The notes: generated by a model from the letters alone, not told the origin. Numbered from the stretch's first letter, positions 17,782-28,541 are shown. The stretch: DNA of 64,000 nucleotides from Pseudomonas sp. gcc21 (GCF_012844345.1 NZ_CP051625.1:1364001-1428000), one strand, 5' to 3'. Numbers and translations are program-made.

Positions 17782-20279
17782 ACGGCCAGAGCATCCCGCT
17801 GGCAACCCGACTGCTCGCTCGGGAATGGCGGGCAGGCGAACTGCGCGTACTGATTCTGGCACTGGTCATCGCGGTACTGGTCAGCACGGCGATCAGCTTT
17901 TTTACCGACCGTCTGCAACGCGGCATGGTCAGTCGCGCCGCGGAATTTCTCGGTGCCGACATGGTGGTGTCGTCGCGCGCGCCGCTGCCTGAAGAGTTCC
18001 TTCAGCAAGCTGTCCAGCTCGGCCTCGAGCACACCAGCATGGTCGAGTTTGCCAGCGTCACGGCCAGCGCGAACGACATGCAGTTGTCCAGCATCAAGGC
18101 AGTCGGACCAGGCTACCCGCTGCGCGGTCAGGTGCGCATCAGCGATGAGCTGTTCGGTCCCGAACGTGTACCTGACGGCATTCCGGCACCGGGTGAGGTC
18201 TGGATTGAGGCTCGCCTGCTGACCATTCTCGGGCTTGAACCCGGCGATACGCTGGAGATTGGTTACAGCAATCTCCGTATCAGTGCACTGCTGACCCACG
18301 AACCGGACCGGGCCGGGGATTTTTACAGCCTCAATCCCCGCGTACTGATGAACCTGGCAGACCTCGAGGCGACACGCGTCATTCAGACCGGCAGCCGGGA
18401 ACGCTATCGTCTGTTGCTCAGCGGCAGCGAAGACGCCCACTCGACTTACCGGCAATGGTTGACGCCACGTCTGGCGGAAAATCAACGGCTTACAACGGTG
18501 GGTGACGATAATCGGCGTATCGGTAATGCGCTCGACCGTGCCAGTCAGTTCCTGGGCATCGCCAGCATTGCCGCTGTGGTACTTGCCGGCGTGGCAGTTG
18601 CCTTGTCGGCCAGCCGTTTCGCCACTCGACATTTCGATACCAGCGCCCTGCTCCGCTCCATGGGCGCGAGTCGCCGCCGCGTGATGAGCATTTTTACCAT
18701 TCAGTTAGCGGTTATCGGTCTGTTCGCCACGCTGATCGGTCTAGCGCTGGGTTGGCTTATGCAGTGGGGATTGGTGCTGGTGCTGCGCGATCTATTACCG
18801 CCGAATCTGCCGGGTGTAGGACTCAAGCCGTTGGCAGTTGGCGCAGCTACAGGTTTGATTGGTCTGGCTGGCTTTGCTTTGCCGCCGCTGATACGTCTTG
18901 GCCAGGTTGCGCCCTTGCGCGTCCTGCGACGCGATCTCGCGCCCTTGCCGAGCAGCGCCTGGCTGATCTACGGCCTGGCATTCGCTGCATTGACCATTCT
19001 GATGTGGCAGTTCACCGGCAATCTGCAGATTACCCTCGCTGTGGTTTTCGGTGGCGCTGTCGCCGCCTTACTGCTCGGCCTGCTGGCGTGGCTACTGCTG
19101 CGTCTGATTGGCCAGCGGCTACGCCACGCCAGTCTGGCGTGGCGCCTGGGCACCGGTCAGCTGCTCAAGCAACCAATGGTTGCTGCCGGGCAGGTGTTGG
19201 CGTTCGGCCTGATCATGATGTCCATGGTGGTCATTCTGATTCTGCGTACCGAACTGCTTGATGCCTGGCAGGCTCAGTTGCCCGACGATGCGCCCAACCA
19301 CTTCGCAATGAATATTCTGCCCGCCGAAGAACAGGCCTTCCGCGCCAAGCTGGACGCGATCGGCGCGGTGGCTGCCCCGCTCTACCCGATCACCCCGGGG
19401 CGCCTGACTGAAGTCAACGGCGAGCCGGTGCGCGAGCTGGTCACCAAGGAAACGCAGGCGGAGCGCGCCATAAACCGTGACCTGAGCCTGACCTGGTCGG
19501 CGGAGCTACCGCCAGACAACCGGGTGCGCGACGGCCAGTGGTGGGACCAGCTGCCGCAGGACGGCGCACCCAGGGTGTCGATCGAAGCCGAGCTGGCGGA
19601 CAACATGGGCGTCGAGGTCGGGGATGTGCTGACCTTTGTCATAGCTGGCATGGTCATCGAGACACCCGTGGCCAGCATCCGTGAGGTTGAGTGGGATAAC
19701 TTCACGCCGAACTTCTTCATGATCTTCTCCCCCGGCACGCTCGACGATGCACCGGCCACGCTATTGACCAGCTTCAGCCTGCCAACTGACCAACGCGAAG
19801 ACTTGCGCGAGCTGGTACGGGCTTTTCCGGCCATGACGCTGCTGGAGGTTGAAGCCATCCTGCAGCAGATCCGCGACATCCTTTCGCAGGTCACGCTGGC
19901 AGTGGAGTATGTGTTGATCTTCGTATTGCTGGCAGGCTTTACCGTGCTCTTTGCCTCCTTGCAGGCGACGCTGGATACTCGGCTGTACGAAGGCGCGCTG
20001 TTACGTACACTGGGCGCCCGCAAATCGCTGCTGCGTCAGGCCAACCGCCTGGAATTCGCCCTGCTCGGTGCGCTGTCAGGGCTGCTGGCTATCGCCGCAG
20101 CAGAGCTGATTACCTTGCTGCTGTACCGCTTTGCGCTGGATCTGGAATGGCGTCCACACTGGTTGCTGTGGCTACTGGTCCCGCTGGCCGGTGCACTGTT
20201 GATCGGCATCGCCGGCGCTCTTGGCACCCGAGCGGTTGTCAATCAAAGTCCCATGCGACTGATCAATCAGGGAAGCTGA
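17778..20279 (+). CDS. ybbP: FtsX/LolC-type ABC permease YbbP
   Basis: An 833-residue inner-membrane permease with the duplicated FtsX arrangement: a first TM (about 22-42), a large periplasmic domain, a block of TM helices near 255-410 and again near 435-490, a second periplasmic domain, and a last TM block from about 705 to the end. It partners YbbA and belongs to the mechanotransmission type of ABC systems that act on periplasmic proteins or extract lipids rather than pump solutes. Gene order and length match the E. coli family. Confidence 0.92.
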   Translation: MNGQSIPLATRLLAREWRAGELRVLILALVIAVLVSTAISFFTDRLQRGMVSRAAEFLGADMVVSSRAPLPEEFLQQAVQLGLEHTSMVEFASVTASANDMQLSSIKAVGPGYPLRGQVRISDELFGPERVPDGIPAPGEVWIEARLLTILGLEPGDTLEIGYSNLRISALLTHEPDRAGDFYSLNPRVLMNLADLEATRVIQTGSRERYRLLLSGSEDAHSTYRQWLTPRLAENQRLTTVGDDNRRIGNALDRASQFLGIASIAAVVLAGVAVALSASRFATRHFDTSALLRSMGASRRRVMSIFTIQLAVIGLFATLIGLALGWLMQWGLVLVLRDLLPPNLPGVGLKPLAVGAATGLIGLAGFALPPLIRLGQVAPLRVLRRDLAPLPSSAWLIYGLAFAALTILMWQFTGNLQITLAVVFGGAVAALLLGLLAWLLLRLIGQRLRHASLAWRLGTGQLLKQPMVAAGQVLAFGLIMMSMVVILILRTELLDAWQAQLPDDAPNHFAMNILPAEEQAFRAKLDAIGAVAAPLYPITPGRLTEVNGEPVRELVTKETQAERAINRDLSLTWSAELPPDNRVRDGQWWDQLPQDGAPRVSIEAELADNMGVEVGDVLTFVIAGMVIETPVASIREVEWDNFTPNFFMIFSPGTLDDAPATLLTSFSLPTDQREDLRELVRAFPAMTLLEVEAILQQIRDILSQVTLAVEYVLIFVLLAGFTVLFASLQATLDTRLYEGALLRTLGARKSLLRQANRLEFALLGALSGLLAIAAAELITLLLYRFALDLEWRPHWLLWLLVPLAGALLIGIAGALGTRAVVNQSPMRLINQGS

Positions 20280-20281
20280 AC

Positions 20282-20785
20282 ATGAGCCGTTACCGTCCAC
20301 CACGTTCCGCCGGAACGCCTTTGATTACTGCTGCCGGTGCCCAGCGCCTGCGCGATGAATTGCATGAGCTATGGCATGTCCAGCGCCCCGCCGTTACCCA
20401 GTCGGTCAGCGAGGCTGCTGCTCAAGGCGATCGTTCGGAGAACGCAGAATATACGTACGGGAAAAAGATGCTGCGGCAGATTGACAGTCGTGTGCGCTTC
20501 CTGCGCCGTCGTCTGGAAAACCTCAAGGTCATCGACCAGCCCCCGGCTGACCGCAACAAGGTGTTCTTTGGCGCGACGGTTGAGCTCGAGGATGAGGACG
20601 GTGAGGCGCACGCAGTGCGTATCGTCGGGCCCGACGAAATCGAACCCAGACTGCAGCACATCAGCATCGACAGCCCCATGGCTCGGGCGCTTTTAGGCAA
20701 GACCCTGGACGATGAAGTAATAGTGCGTGCCCCCTCCGGCGAACGCAGCTACTACATCATTGCCATTGAGTATCCGGGGCTGTGA
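20282..20785 (+). CDS. greB: Transcript cleavage factor GreB
   Basis: A 167-residue factor that enters the RNA polymerase secondary channel and rescues backtracked complexes. The N-terminal coiled coil carries the acidic tip GDRSENAEYTYGKKMLRQID, with RVRFLRRRLENLKVID typical of GreB, and the C-terminal FKBP-like domain follows. The ATG at 20282 lies 2 bp after the ybbP stop with GGGAAG upstream, so it is part of the ybbA-ybbP-greB operon. Confidence 0.96.
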   Translation: MSRYRPPRSAGTPLITAAGAQRLRDELHELWHVQRPAVTQSVSEAAAQGDRSENAEYTYGKKMLRQIDSRVRFLRRRLENLKVIDQPPADRNKVFFGATVELEDEDGEAHAVRIVGPDEIEPRLQHISIDSPMARALLGKTLDDEVIVRAPSGERSYYIIAIEYPGL

Positions 20786-20826
20786 AGCCGAGATCCAGCC
20801 GGGTCTTGTCCGAAGCACCGATCCCG

Positions 20827-20970
20827 GTAGGAGTGTCGCCCTCGGCACGACCTGGCCACAGGCCGGCCAACGCAGTCCGCAGGACAGCTGGAATCGGCGG
20901 GCACGGAGTCGACTAACAGCAAACCCAAGTCGCGCTACGCACGCCGTCGGGCCGAGGGCGACCCTCCTAC
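20827..20970. repeat. REPIN-like pair of inverted REP elements
   Basis: GTAGGAGTGTCGCCCTCGGC (20827-20846) is matched by the reverse complement of 20951-20970 at 19 of 20 bases. Each arm is GTAG followed by a small hairpin (GAGGG-TCG-CCCTC in the right arm), the design of RAYT-mobilised REP sequences, and the inverted pair 144 bp across is the REPIN format. It fills most of the 273-bp gap between greB and the reductase gene. No RAYT transposase is in the window. Confidence 0.6.
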
Positions 20971-21058
20971 GAGCCGTGCGCCCAGTTTGCTGCGCGACAG
21001 CCCGCCGCCGCAGGCGAGGCGGAGATCCCTTCAGATACGCAGTTGTCCATCGACCAGC

Positions 21059-21994
21059 TCAGCCGCCCCGCCCGTGCGGAGCGGTCAGATCCAGCCCGTC
21101 ACCCAGCGGAACGATTCGTGTCGGATTGATCGTTGCGTGACTGTAGTAGTAATGCTGTTTGATATGGTCCAGGTTCACCGTTTCGGCGATGCCTGGCATC
21201 TGATAAAGCTCGCGCACGAAGCCCGTGATGCTCGGATAGTCTTCGATGCGCCGGATGTTGCACTTGAAATGACCGTGGTACACCGGATCGAAGCGTACCA
21301 GCGTAGTGAACAGTCGCCAGTCCGCTTCGGTGAGCTGATCGCCTGCAAGATACCGCCGCTCGCTGAGTAGATTCTCGACCCAGTCCAGCGCCTCGAACAG
21401 CTCGGTGCATTCCTGCGCATAGACGTCCTGACTGGTGGCGAAGCCAGCCTTGTATACGCCGTTATTGATGTGGTCGTAGACTCGGCGGTTGATTGCATCG
21501 ATTTCGCTTCGCAGCGGTTCGGGATAGTAGTCATCGCTATTGCCGGTCAGCTCGTTGAAAGCGCTGTTGAAGATGCGAATGATCTCAGCCGACTCGTTAT
21601 TCACGATGGTCTCTTCGTGCTTGTCCCACAGTACGGGCACCGTGACCCGCCCCGTATAGTCGGATTTGGCGCGCGTATAGAGCTGATAATGACGGGTGAA
21701 GCCATACAGCGGCTCCGGCGGATCGTAGGTCCAGCCCTCCTCCAGCATCGGTGGCTCGACCCAGGTGATGTCGATATGCTGCTCCAGCCCCTTGAGTTTG
21801 CGCATGATCAGAGTGCGGTGCGCCCACGGACATGCGAGCGAAACGTACAGGTGATAACGCCCTGACTCAGGTGCAAACCGACCGCCCGTCTCGACGGTGT
21901 TGCGGAACCCCGCATCCTCACGTACAAAGGCTCCGCCGGTGCTCTTGGTGTCGTACCACTCATCGTGCCAGGTACCCTTCACGAGGCGCCCCAT
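21059..21994 (-). CDS. yqjG: Glutathionyl-hydroquinone reductase (Xi-class GST)
   Basis: A 311-residue enzyme that reduces glutathionyl-hydroquinones to free hydroquinones with glutathione. The catalytic motif CPWAHR is at 55-60 (Cys55), in a thioredoxin-like N-domain, followed by the helical GST C-domain with YLAGDQLTEADWRLFTTLVRFD. NNESAEIIRIFNSAF is also a family hallmark. Length agrees with YqjG/ECM4 proteins. It is divergent from the helicase gene, 143 bp away. Confidence 0.93.
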   Translation of the reverse strand: MGRLVKGTWHDEWYDTKSTGGAFVREDAGFRNTVETGGRFAPESGRYHLYVSLACPWAHRTLIMRKLKGLEQHIDITWVEPPMLEEGWTYDPPEPLYGFTRHYQLYTRAKSDYTGRVTVPVLWDKHEETIVNNESAEIIRIFNSAFNELTGNSDDYYPEPLRSEIDAINRRVYDHINNGVYKAGFATSQDVYAQECTELFEALDWVENLLSERRYLAGDQLTEADWRLFTTLVRFDPVYHGHFKCNIRRIEDYPSITGFVRELYQMPGIAETVNLDHIKQHYYYSHATINPTRIVPLGDGLDLTAPHGRGG

Positions 21995-22137
21995 ATCTCA
22001 TCCTCCTGTCTGTCGTGCGGCTTTCCAGCCTGACAGCTGGCAGGCGCGATGACCAGTTTCGAAAAAACGTTGCGGCAAAAACCCTGCAGTGCGCGTATAC
22101 TATTCGATCTAATTATTCCCCAAGGTTCACTTCAAGT

Positions 22138-23847
22138 ATGTCCGATACCGCTCCGGCGGCACCGCAGTTCGCCGATCTTGGCTTGCCTGCACCGCTCCTT
22201 GAGGCTCTTGCCAGCCTCGGTTATGAAACACCCTCACCGATCCAAGCCGAGGCCATTCCTACCCTTCTGGCCGGCGATGACCTGCTGGGTCTGGCCCAGA
22301 CAGGTACCGGCAAGACCGCAGCCTTCGCGCTGCCGGTACTGGCTGGTATTGACGTCAGCCTGCGCGCCACTCAGGCGTTGATACTGACACCAACCCGCGA
22401 GTTGGCCTTGCAGGTCGCTGAAGCACTGCAACGTTATGCGCAGAATATGCGCGGCTTCTCGGTTCTGGCACTGTATGGCGGATCCGCTTTCGCGCCGCAG
22501 TTCAAGGCACTGGAGCGCGGCGCCCATGTCGTGGTCGCCACCCCGGGCCGCCTCACCGACCACATGCGTCGTGGCAGCATCAAGTTCGAAAACATGCGCT
22601 TCCTGGTTCTCGACGAAGCCGACGAAATGCTCAAGATGGGCTTCGCCGACGACCTGGATGCTGTCTTTGAGAAAGTCCCTGCGACCACGCAGAAGGCCCT
22701 GTTCTCCGCCACCATGCCGGCTGGTGTACGCACCGTCGCGCGCAAACATATGCGCGAGCCGAAGGAAATTCGCCTGCACAGCGGCAAGAGCAGCAGCCTG
22801 GACACCATTACCCAGAAAGTCTGGGAAGTGTCCAATCACCACAAACTGGACGCCATGACCCGCCTGCTCGAAGTCGAGCCGGTCGAAGCCATGATCGTTT
22901 TCGTACGCACCAAGACCGCCAGCATGGAATTGGCCGAGCGGCTGGAAGCACGAGGCTTTGCCGCTGCTGCGCTGAATGGTGACCTGAGCCAGCAGCTGCG
23001 CGAGCAGGTTGTTGACCGCCTCAAGCGTGGCTTGCTCGACATCGTTGTTGCGACTGACGTTGCCGCGCGTGGTCTGGACGTGGACCGCATCACCCACGTT
23101 CTCAACTACGACCTGCCCCATGACAGCGAATCCTACGTTCACCGTATCGGTCGCACCGGTCGTGCGGGCCGTACCGGGACAGCAATCCTCTTCGCCACGC
23201 CGCGTGAGCGTCGCTTGCTGCACCTGCTGGAAAAGGCTACCGGTCAGAAGATCGAACCACAGCAGCTGCCGAGTGCCGATGCCGTGCGTACCGGTCGTCT
23301 GAGCAAGCTCGCCGGGCGTTTGAATGCTGCACGTGAGAACACCGGCGCGTTGCAGCAGCAGCTGGTCAATGACCTGCTCGAGCTGACCAACATGGAGCCG
23401 AATGAACTGGCAGCCAGCCTGTTGGCGATTCTGCCCAGCGCGAAAACGCTGGTCGAGCCGGTCGCTGACTTGCCTGCTGCCCCGCCACGTCGTGAACAAA
23501 GCGATGACCGCGACAGCGGACTGATTCGCTACAAGGTACAGGGCGGACGCTCCAATGGCTTGATGCCCAAGCCTCTGGTTGACGCTCTGGTTCGCCATGC
23601 GCGGCTGCAGCGTGGTCAGATTGGTCACATCAAGATGTTCACCGAGCACACCGGCGTCTACTTGCCGCCGCTGGATGACGCAACATTGGCCAAGCTGGCC
23701 AATGTTGAGATCAATGGCGTTGCACTGCAGATCCGCGCCTGGCCACTGCCGCCCGGTGAAACAGACCGGCCGCCACGTAGCAGCCGCCCGCCGCGCAGGG
23801 ACTTCCCCAGCAAGCCCCGTGCGCCGCGGCCGCCACGTAGCGCCTGA
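22138..23847 (+). CDS. deaD: DEAD-box ATP-dependent RNA helicase (DeaD/CsdA type)
   Basis: A 569-residue helicase. Motifs in order are the Q motif (about residues 33-40), AQTGTGKT (53-60), [23 protein letters not shown], and the second-domain [10 protein letters not shown] and [12 protein letters not shown] DbpA/CsdA-like RNA-binding domain follows (about 475-545), then a basic Pro/Arg tail. It probably remodels ribosome assembly intermediates or mRNA, especially in the cold. The open frame continues upstream to 21832 but only the ATG at 22138 yields the family N-terminus; AAGG lies about 11 bases before it. Confidence 0.94.
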   Translation: MSDTAPAAPQFADLGLPAPLLEALASLGYETPSPIQAEAIPTLLAGDDLLGLAQTGTGKTAAFALPVLAGIDVSLRATQALILTPTRELALQVAEALQRYAQNMRGFSVLALYGGSAFAPQFKALERGAHVVVATPGRLTDHMRRGSIKFENMRFLVLDEADEMLKMGFADDLDAVFEKVPATTQKALFSATMPAGVRTVARKHMREPKEIRLHSGKSSSLDTITQKVWEVSNHHKLDAMTRLLEVEPVEAMIVFVRTKTASMELAERLEARGFAAAALNGDLSQQLREQVVDRLKRGLLDIVVATDVAARGLDVDRITHVLNYDLPHDSESYVHRIGRTGRAGRTGTAILFATPRERRLLHLLEKATGQKIEPQQLPSADAVRTGRLSKLAGRLNAARENTGALQQQLVNDLLELTNMEPNELAASLLAILPSAKTLVEPVADLPAAPPRREQSDDRDSGLIRYKVQGGRSNGLMPKPLVDALVRHARLQRGQIGHIKMFTEHTGVYLPPLDDATLAKLANVEINGVALQIRAWPLPPGETDRPPRSSRPPRRDFPSKPRAPRPPRSA

Positions 23848-23858
23848 TAGCCCTGCCC

Positions 23859-24665
23859 ATGGAATGGATCGATATCGGCGTCAATCTGACTGACGCCGCT
23901 TTTGATAAAGACCGTGAGGCCGTGCTGGACCGGGCCCGTGAAGCGGGCGTCAGCCAGATGGTGCTGACGTCCACTTCGCTGGAAAGCTGCCCGGTTACCC
24001 AGGCGCTCTGCGCCCAGGCTCCTGATCAACTTTTCTGTACCGCCGGGGTTCATCCCCATGAGGCCCGCCACTGGAATGCCGCCCAGGCATCCGACCTTCG
24101 TTCTCTTGCCACAGCAGACAGCGTCAAGGCGATCGGCGAATGTGGCCTGGATTTCAACCGCGACTTCTCTCCCCGCCCACTCCAGCTCAAAGCACTGGAA
24201 GATCAATTAAGCCTGGCAGCCGAACTCGGTTACCCGGTATTTCTGCACGAACGCGATGCGAGCCAGACCTTGATAGAGCTGCTCGCCGACTTCCGCGACC
24301 GTTTGCCCGCCGCAGTAGTGCACTGCTTCACGGCAGATAAACAGGCGCTGTATCGCTATCTGGATATGGACTTGCATATAGGTATCACTGGCTGGATCTG
24401 TGACGAGCGACGCGGTACCCATCTGCGTCCGTTGATGAAGGACATTCCGGCCGGCCGGCTGATGCTGGAAACCGACGCACCCTGGCTTCTGCCCAGGACC
24501 TTGTCGCCCAAGCCGAAGAATCGACGCAACGAGCCAGGCTATTTGCCATGGGTCGCCGAGATGGTGGCGGAGTGTCGTGAAGAAAGCCTCGAAACCCTTA
24601 GCGAACATACCTGCGCCACCGCGCGACGCTTTTTCAATCTGCCGCCTGGTCAAACCTCTCAGTAG
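23859..24665 (+). CDS. tatD: TatD-family metal-dependent DNase
   Basis: A 268-residue TIM-barrel metallohydrolase of the TatD/YcfH family (3' to 5' exonuclease in quality control and repair). Metal ligands are visible as DIGVNL at the N-terminus (with Asp in place of the usual H-x-H of YcfH, as in TatD itself), [25 protein letters not shown] and ETDAPW. It follows the helicase gene by 11 bp and may be cotranscribed with it. The ribosome site is weak. Confidence 0.92.
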   Translation: MEWIDIGVNLTDAAFDKDREAVLDRAREAGVSQMVLTSTSLESCPVTQALCAQAPDQLFCTAGVHPHEARHWNAAQASDLRSLATADSVKAIGECGLDFNRDFSPRPLQLKALEDQLSLAAELGYPVFLHERDASQTLIELLADFRDRLPAAVVHCFTADKQALYRYLDMDLHIGITGWICDERRGTHLRPLMKDIPAGRLMLETDAPWLLPRTLSPKPKNRRNEPGYLPWVAEMVAECREESLETLSEHTCATARRFFNLPPGQTSQ

Positions 24666-24784
24666 TACCGCTACCGCTAGTCGCACAGCCCTTGGCGTAG
24701 CTTAAAATCCGAGCAATGATGGGAACTTACGCGAGCCTGTTCAGGCTCAACCTGCATTCAGGCCGTACGTGGAGTTCTTCGGTC

Positions 24785-26257
24785 ATGTCATCTTTCTTCA
24801 AGTCCACATTTCGTAGCCTGATTCCCGCTCTTGCCCTGGCACTGGCGGCTGCGCCGCTCAGCGCTGAAGATGTCGGCAAGCTACCTGCCAAAGTCAGCTC
24901 CGCCCTTGCAGCAGCCCGCGTTCCAGCCAGCGCGTTTTCGTTAGCGGTGATCCCCCTTGAAGGCCAGGGCATGTCCCAGTTCATCAACGCTGACCAGGCA
25001 TTCAACCCTGCCTCGACCATGAAACTGGTCACGACCTACGCTGCGCTGGAAATTCTTGGCCCGACCTACCAGTGGCGTGCCGGCCTGTACGGAACCGGTC
25101 CGGTACGTGACGGCGTTCTGCACGGTGATCTGGTATTTGATACCGATGGCGACCCCAAGCTGACCATGGATCGCGTATGGGTAATGCTGCGCGAGCTGCG
25201 CGCCAATGGCGTACGCGAGATCAAGGGTGACCTGGTACTCAAACCCGGCGATCTGTTGCTGCCGCTCGGTGCAGCACCCTTTGATGACGACGGCAATGAC
25301 CCCAGCCGTCCGTTTCTGGTGGAACCTGACCCGCTGCTGACCAACCTCAAATTGTTTACGTTGAGCACCTTTGCCGAGGGTGACAAGACGCGGGTTCACT
25401 TGGACCCGGCGCTGCCCGAAGTGAAGCTGGATAATCAGGTCAAGACGCTCCCGGCGGTCAAGTCCTGCCCCTGGCCCAACGTCGCGTATTCGGTGAAAGA
25501 TAATGGCAGACAGGCGCAGGTCACGCTGACGGGCGCGCTGCACGAGGGCTGCTCGACCCAGCGTTATCTCTCTGCGCTGAATGCGCAGACTTACACCGGC
25601 AGTCTGGTGCGTACGCTGTGGCAGGAAATGGGTGGCCAGATCCGTGGCGAGACCCGACTCGGCGAAGTGCCACCGAAGGCGCGTCGGCTGGCCACAAGCC
25701 TGTCGCCCGACCTGGTCTCGGTAGTGCGTGATATCAACAAGTACAGCAACAACACCATGGCGCGCCAGTTGTTCCTGACCATTGGCCGTGAAAACCGCAG
25801 CGCCGACGATGTGGATGATTTCCAGGCAGCCAATCGCACCATCATGTCGTGGCTGGCTGACAAGAATATCGAGCCCAATGGGCTGGTGCTGGACAACGGA
25901 TCGGGCCTGTCCCGGATCGAACGCATGAGCGCCCGGGATATGGCGCAGCTTCTGGAGCAGGCCTGGAAGAGCCCCTATGCCGCCGAGTTCATCGCTTCGA
26001 TGCCGCTGGCGGCCATGGACGGGACCATGCGTAAACGCTTGCGCAACACGCCCGTTGCAGGCCAGGCGCATATCAAGACAGGCGCATTGAACAGCGTGCG
26101 GGCGATCGCGGGTATTACCCGGGATGCCAATGGACAAAGCTGGGCTGTTACCGCCTTCGTCAACCACGCCACCGCTGGTGCCAGCCGCGAGGCGCTTGAT
26201 CTGGTGCTACAGGACGTTCACCGTCGCGCACCCACTGATATCGCTGCCAGCCAGTGA
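24785..26257 (+). CDS. dacB: D-alanyl-D-alanine carboxypeptidase/endopeptidase (PBP4, S13)
   Basis: A 490-residue periplasmic penicillin-binding protein that trims or cleaves peptidoglycan peptides; in pseudomonads, loss of PBP4 is linked to AmpC induction. A signal peptide (about 1-27, ending APLSA) is followed by the nucleophile motif STMK (77-80), SNN in INKYSNNTMARQ, and KTG in AHIKTGALNSVR. The ATG at 24785 is preferred because it opens the signal peptide; the upstream in-frame ATG at 24716 would add 23 residues. It is convergent with rlmL. Confidence 0.94.
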   Translation: MSSFFKSTFRSLIPALALALAAAPLSAEDVGKLPAKVSSALAAARVPASAFSLAVIPLEGQGMSQFINADQAFNPASTMKLVTTYAALEILGPTYQWRAGLYGTGPVRDGVLHGDLVFDTDGDPKLTMDRVWVMLRELRANGVREIKGDLVLKPGDLLLPLGAAPFDDDGNDPSRPFLVEPDPLLTNLKLFTLSTFAEGDKTRVHLDPALPEVKLDNQVKTLPAVKSCPWPNVAYSVKDNGRQAQVTLTGALHEGCSTQRYLSALNAQTYTGSLVRTLWQEMGGQIRGETRLGEVPPKARRLATSLSPDLVSVVRDINKYSNNTMARQLFLTIGRENRSADDVDDFQAANRTIMSWLADKNIEPNGLVLDNGSGLSRIERMSARDMAQLLEQAWKSPYAAEFIASMPLAAMDGTMRKRLRNTPVAGQAHIKTGALNSVRAIAGITRDANGQSWAVTAFVNHATAGASREALDLVLQDVHRRAPTDIAASQ

Positions 26258-26294
26258 CTAGATGGTCGGGGTTAAGGCCCCGACCACTCCCCCT

Positions 26295-28541
26295 TCAACG
26301 AGTGATGCGCCAGGTCCGGTGGATGCGCGTATTACGCTGAAAATCCCGGTCAAGCGTTGCCGCCGAGATATCCTCCACCTGGTAGCTGGCTTCCAGCGAC
26401 GGCGCCATGCGGAAGCGTCGGAAGTTATTTGAGAAATACAGCGTACCGCCGGGCGCTAGCCGGGCCATGGCCATGTCAATCAAGTGCACATGGTCACGCT
26501 GGATATCAAAAACATCCTCCATGCGCTTGGAATTCGAGAAAGTCGGCGGGTCAACAAAGATCAGATCGTATTCGCCCTCGGCCGCCTCCAGCCATTCCAT
26601 TACATCAGCCTGAACCAGTTCATGCAGGTCTGACAGTCCGTTCAACGACAGATTACGTCTGGCCCAATCCAGATAGGTTCGTGACAGGTCAACGCTGGTG
26701 GTCTTGCGCGCGCCGCCGACCGCCGCATGCACCGTGGCACTGGCGGTATAACAGAACAGGTTGAGGAAGCGCTTGTCCTGTGCTTCCTGGGCAATCCGCA
26801 AACGCAGCGGACGGTGATCCAGAAACAGGCCGGTATCCAGATAATCGGTCAGGTTGACCAGCAGCTTGACCTGCCCTTCCCGCACCGTCATGAACTCGCC
26901 GCGTCTATCCATGCGCTGATACTGCTGTTTGCCGGCCTGCTTCTGGCGCTGCTTCAATACCACCCTGTCGGCGGGAATGCCGAGGGTATCGGGCAGAGCA
27001 ACCAATACATCCTGCAAGCGGGCCTGAGCCTTCGCTTCGCTGATGCTCGCCGGCGCGGCATATTCCTGCACATGCGCCCAGCCGTCGTAGAGGTCAATCG
27101 CAACGGCGAATTCGGGCATATCGGCGTCGTACACGCGATAGCAGGAAATATCCTGCTGGCGTGCCCACTTGCCCAGCGCCTTGAGGTTTTTCTTCAGACG
27201 ATTGGCAAACATTTGCGCCGATTCGCTGAGCCGCGCTGCAGTCGGGGCAGAAGACGCAGGCGCTGCAGACGTGTCTGTGCGGGTGCGCGAGGATGCCGGT
27301 TGCGGATTCTCGACTGCCGGTCGCTGCTCGGCCCTGTCATTGCCACGGACAGGGTTGTCGCCCGTGACAAAACGCTCGGGTACCAGGTCCATCAGCAGAA
27401 GCTTGCAGGGGATCGCCCCGTTCAGCAACGAGTACTGCTTATGGCTGCGGATACCCATACGTTTGCCCAGATCAGGGTTACCGGTAAATATTGCCGCCTG
27501 CCAGCCGGGGCACTGCTGACGCAGCACTTCGCCGAGTTTCTGATACAGATACACCAGACTGGCCGCCTCGCCCAGACGCTCGCCGTAGGGCGGATTACAC
27601 ACCACCAGCCCTTTCTGGCCACGATCCGGTGCCGGCGCAAAGGTGGCCAACTCACCTTGATAGACCTTCACCCATTCGCTCAATCCGGCGCGCTGGATGT
27701 TGTTACGCAGCGGTTGCAGCATGCGCGGATCGGCCTCGTAACCCCGAATCCACAGTGGCGGTTTTGCCAGTCCGGCCTCCGCCCGCTGCTGTGCCTGCTC
27801 AAGCACGGGCTGCCATTGATCAGGATCGTGCTGCAGCCAGTTACTGAAGCCCCAATGCTTACGCTGAAGGTTCGGCGCAACGTCAGCAGCCATCAGCGCC
27901 GCTTCGATCAGGAAGGTGCCCGAGCCACACATCGGGTCGGCCAGCGCAGCGCCTTCAGCCGCCAGTGCAGGCCAGCCCGCGCGCAGCAGGATCGCCGCCG
28001 CCAGGTTTTCCTTGAGCGGCGCGGCACCCTGTTGCAGGCGGTAACCGCGTTGATGCAGGCTTTGGCCGGACAGATCGATCGCCAGTTGGGCTTCATTGCT
28101 GCGGCAGAACACGTTGATGCGCAGATCAGGATTGTTCTTGTCCACCGAGGGCCGGGTGCCGTCTGCCTGGCGCAGCACGTCAACCACCGCGTCCTTGACC
28201 TTCAACGACCCGAAGTGGGTGTTATCCACCCCCGGCAGAATACCGGTGAAATCAACGGCCAGACTGTCGTCGGCACGCATATGACTGGCCCAGTCGATGC
28301 GCGCCACGCCGTCATAGAGGTCCTGGACGTCGCCGACAGCAAAGCGGTCGAGAACCAGCAATACCCGGTTCGCCAGACGCGACCACAGGCAGATGCGGTA
28401 GCCCAGCGCGAGATCACCGCTGACGCTGACACCCGCTACGGTCTCCTTGGCGCTCCCAGCACCCAAGGCCAGCAGTTCGTCCAGAAGCAGACCTTCAAGG
28501 CCCTTTGGACAGGTAATAAAAAATTCAACAGTGGAGCGCAT
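26295..28541 (-). CDS. rlmL: 23S rRNA methyltransferase RlmKL (m2G2445 and m7G2069)
   Basis: A bifunctional 748-residue enzyme. The N-terminal half has a THUMP domain (about 45-155) and the m2G methyltransferase, with DPMCGSGTFLIEAAL and NPPYGERLG. The C-terminal half is the m7G enzyme, with FLDHRPLRLR, LFCYTASATVHAA and FVDPPTFSNSKRM. Between them lies a low-complexity linker (about 405-440, rich in Pro, Ser, Thr and Ala), which makes the protein some 45 residues longer than the E. coli one. It is divergent from rmf, a conserved arrangement that pairs two ribosome-modifying functions. Confidence 0.96.
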   Translation of the reverse strand: MRSTVEFFITCPKGLEGLLLDELLALGAGSAKETVAGVSVSGDLALGYRICLWSRLANRVLLVLDRFAVGDVQDLYDGVARIDWASHMRADDSLAVDFTGILPGVDNTHFGSLKVKDAVVDVLRQADGTRPSVDKNNPDLRINVFCRSNEAQLAIDLSGQSLHQRGYRLQQGAAPLKENLAAAILLRAGWPALAAEGAALADPMCGSGTFLIEAALMAADVAPNLQRKHWGFSNWLQHDPDQWQPVLEQAQQRAEAGLAKPPLWIRGYEADPRMLQPLRNNIQRAGLSEWVKVYQGELATFAPAPDRGQKGLVVCNPPYGERLGEAASLVYLYQKLGEVLRQQCPGWQAAIFTGNPDLGKRMGIRSHKQYSLLNGAIPCKLLLMDLVPERFVTGDNPVRGNDRAEQRPAVENPQPASSRTRTDTSAAPASSAPTAARLSESAQMFANRLKKNLKALGKWARQQDISCYRVYDADMPEFAVAIDLYDGWAHVQEYAAPASISEAKAQARLQDVLVALPDTLGIPADRVVLKQRQKQAGKQQYQRMDRRGEFMTVREGQVKLLVNLTDYLDTGLFLDHRPLRLRIAQEAQDKRFLNLFCYTASATVHAAVGGARKTTSVDLSRTYLDWARRNLSLNGLSDLHELVQADVMEWLEAAEGEYDLIFVDPPTFSNSKRMEDVFDIQRDHVHLIDMAMARLAPGGTLYFSNNFRRFRMAPSLEASYQVEDISAATLDRDFQRNTRIHRTWRITR

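Noticed and set aside
22234..23649. 471-codon open frame antisense to the DEAD-box helicase
   Set aside because: The sense strand shows all helicase motifs; the antisense product has no recognisable domain.
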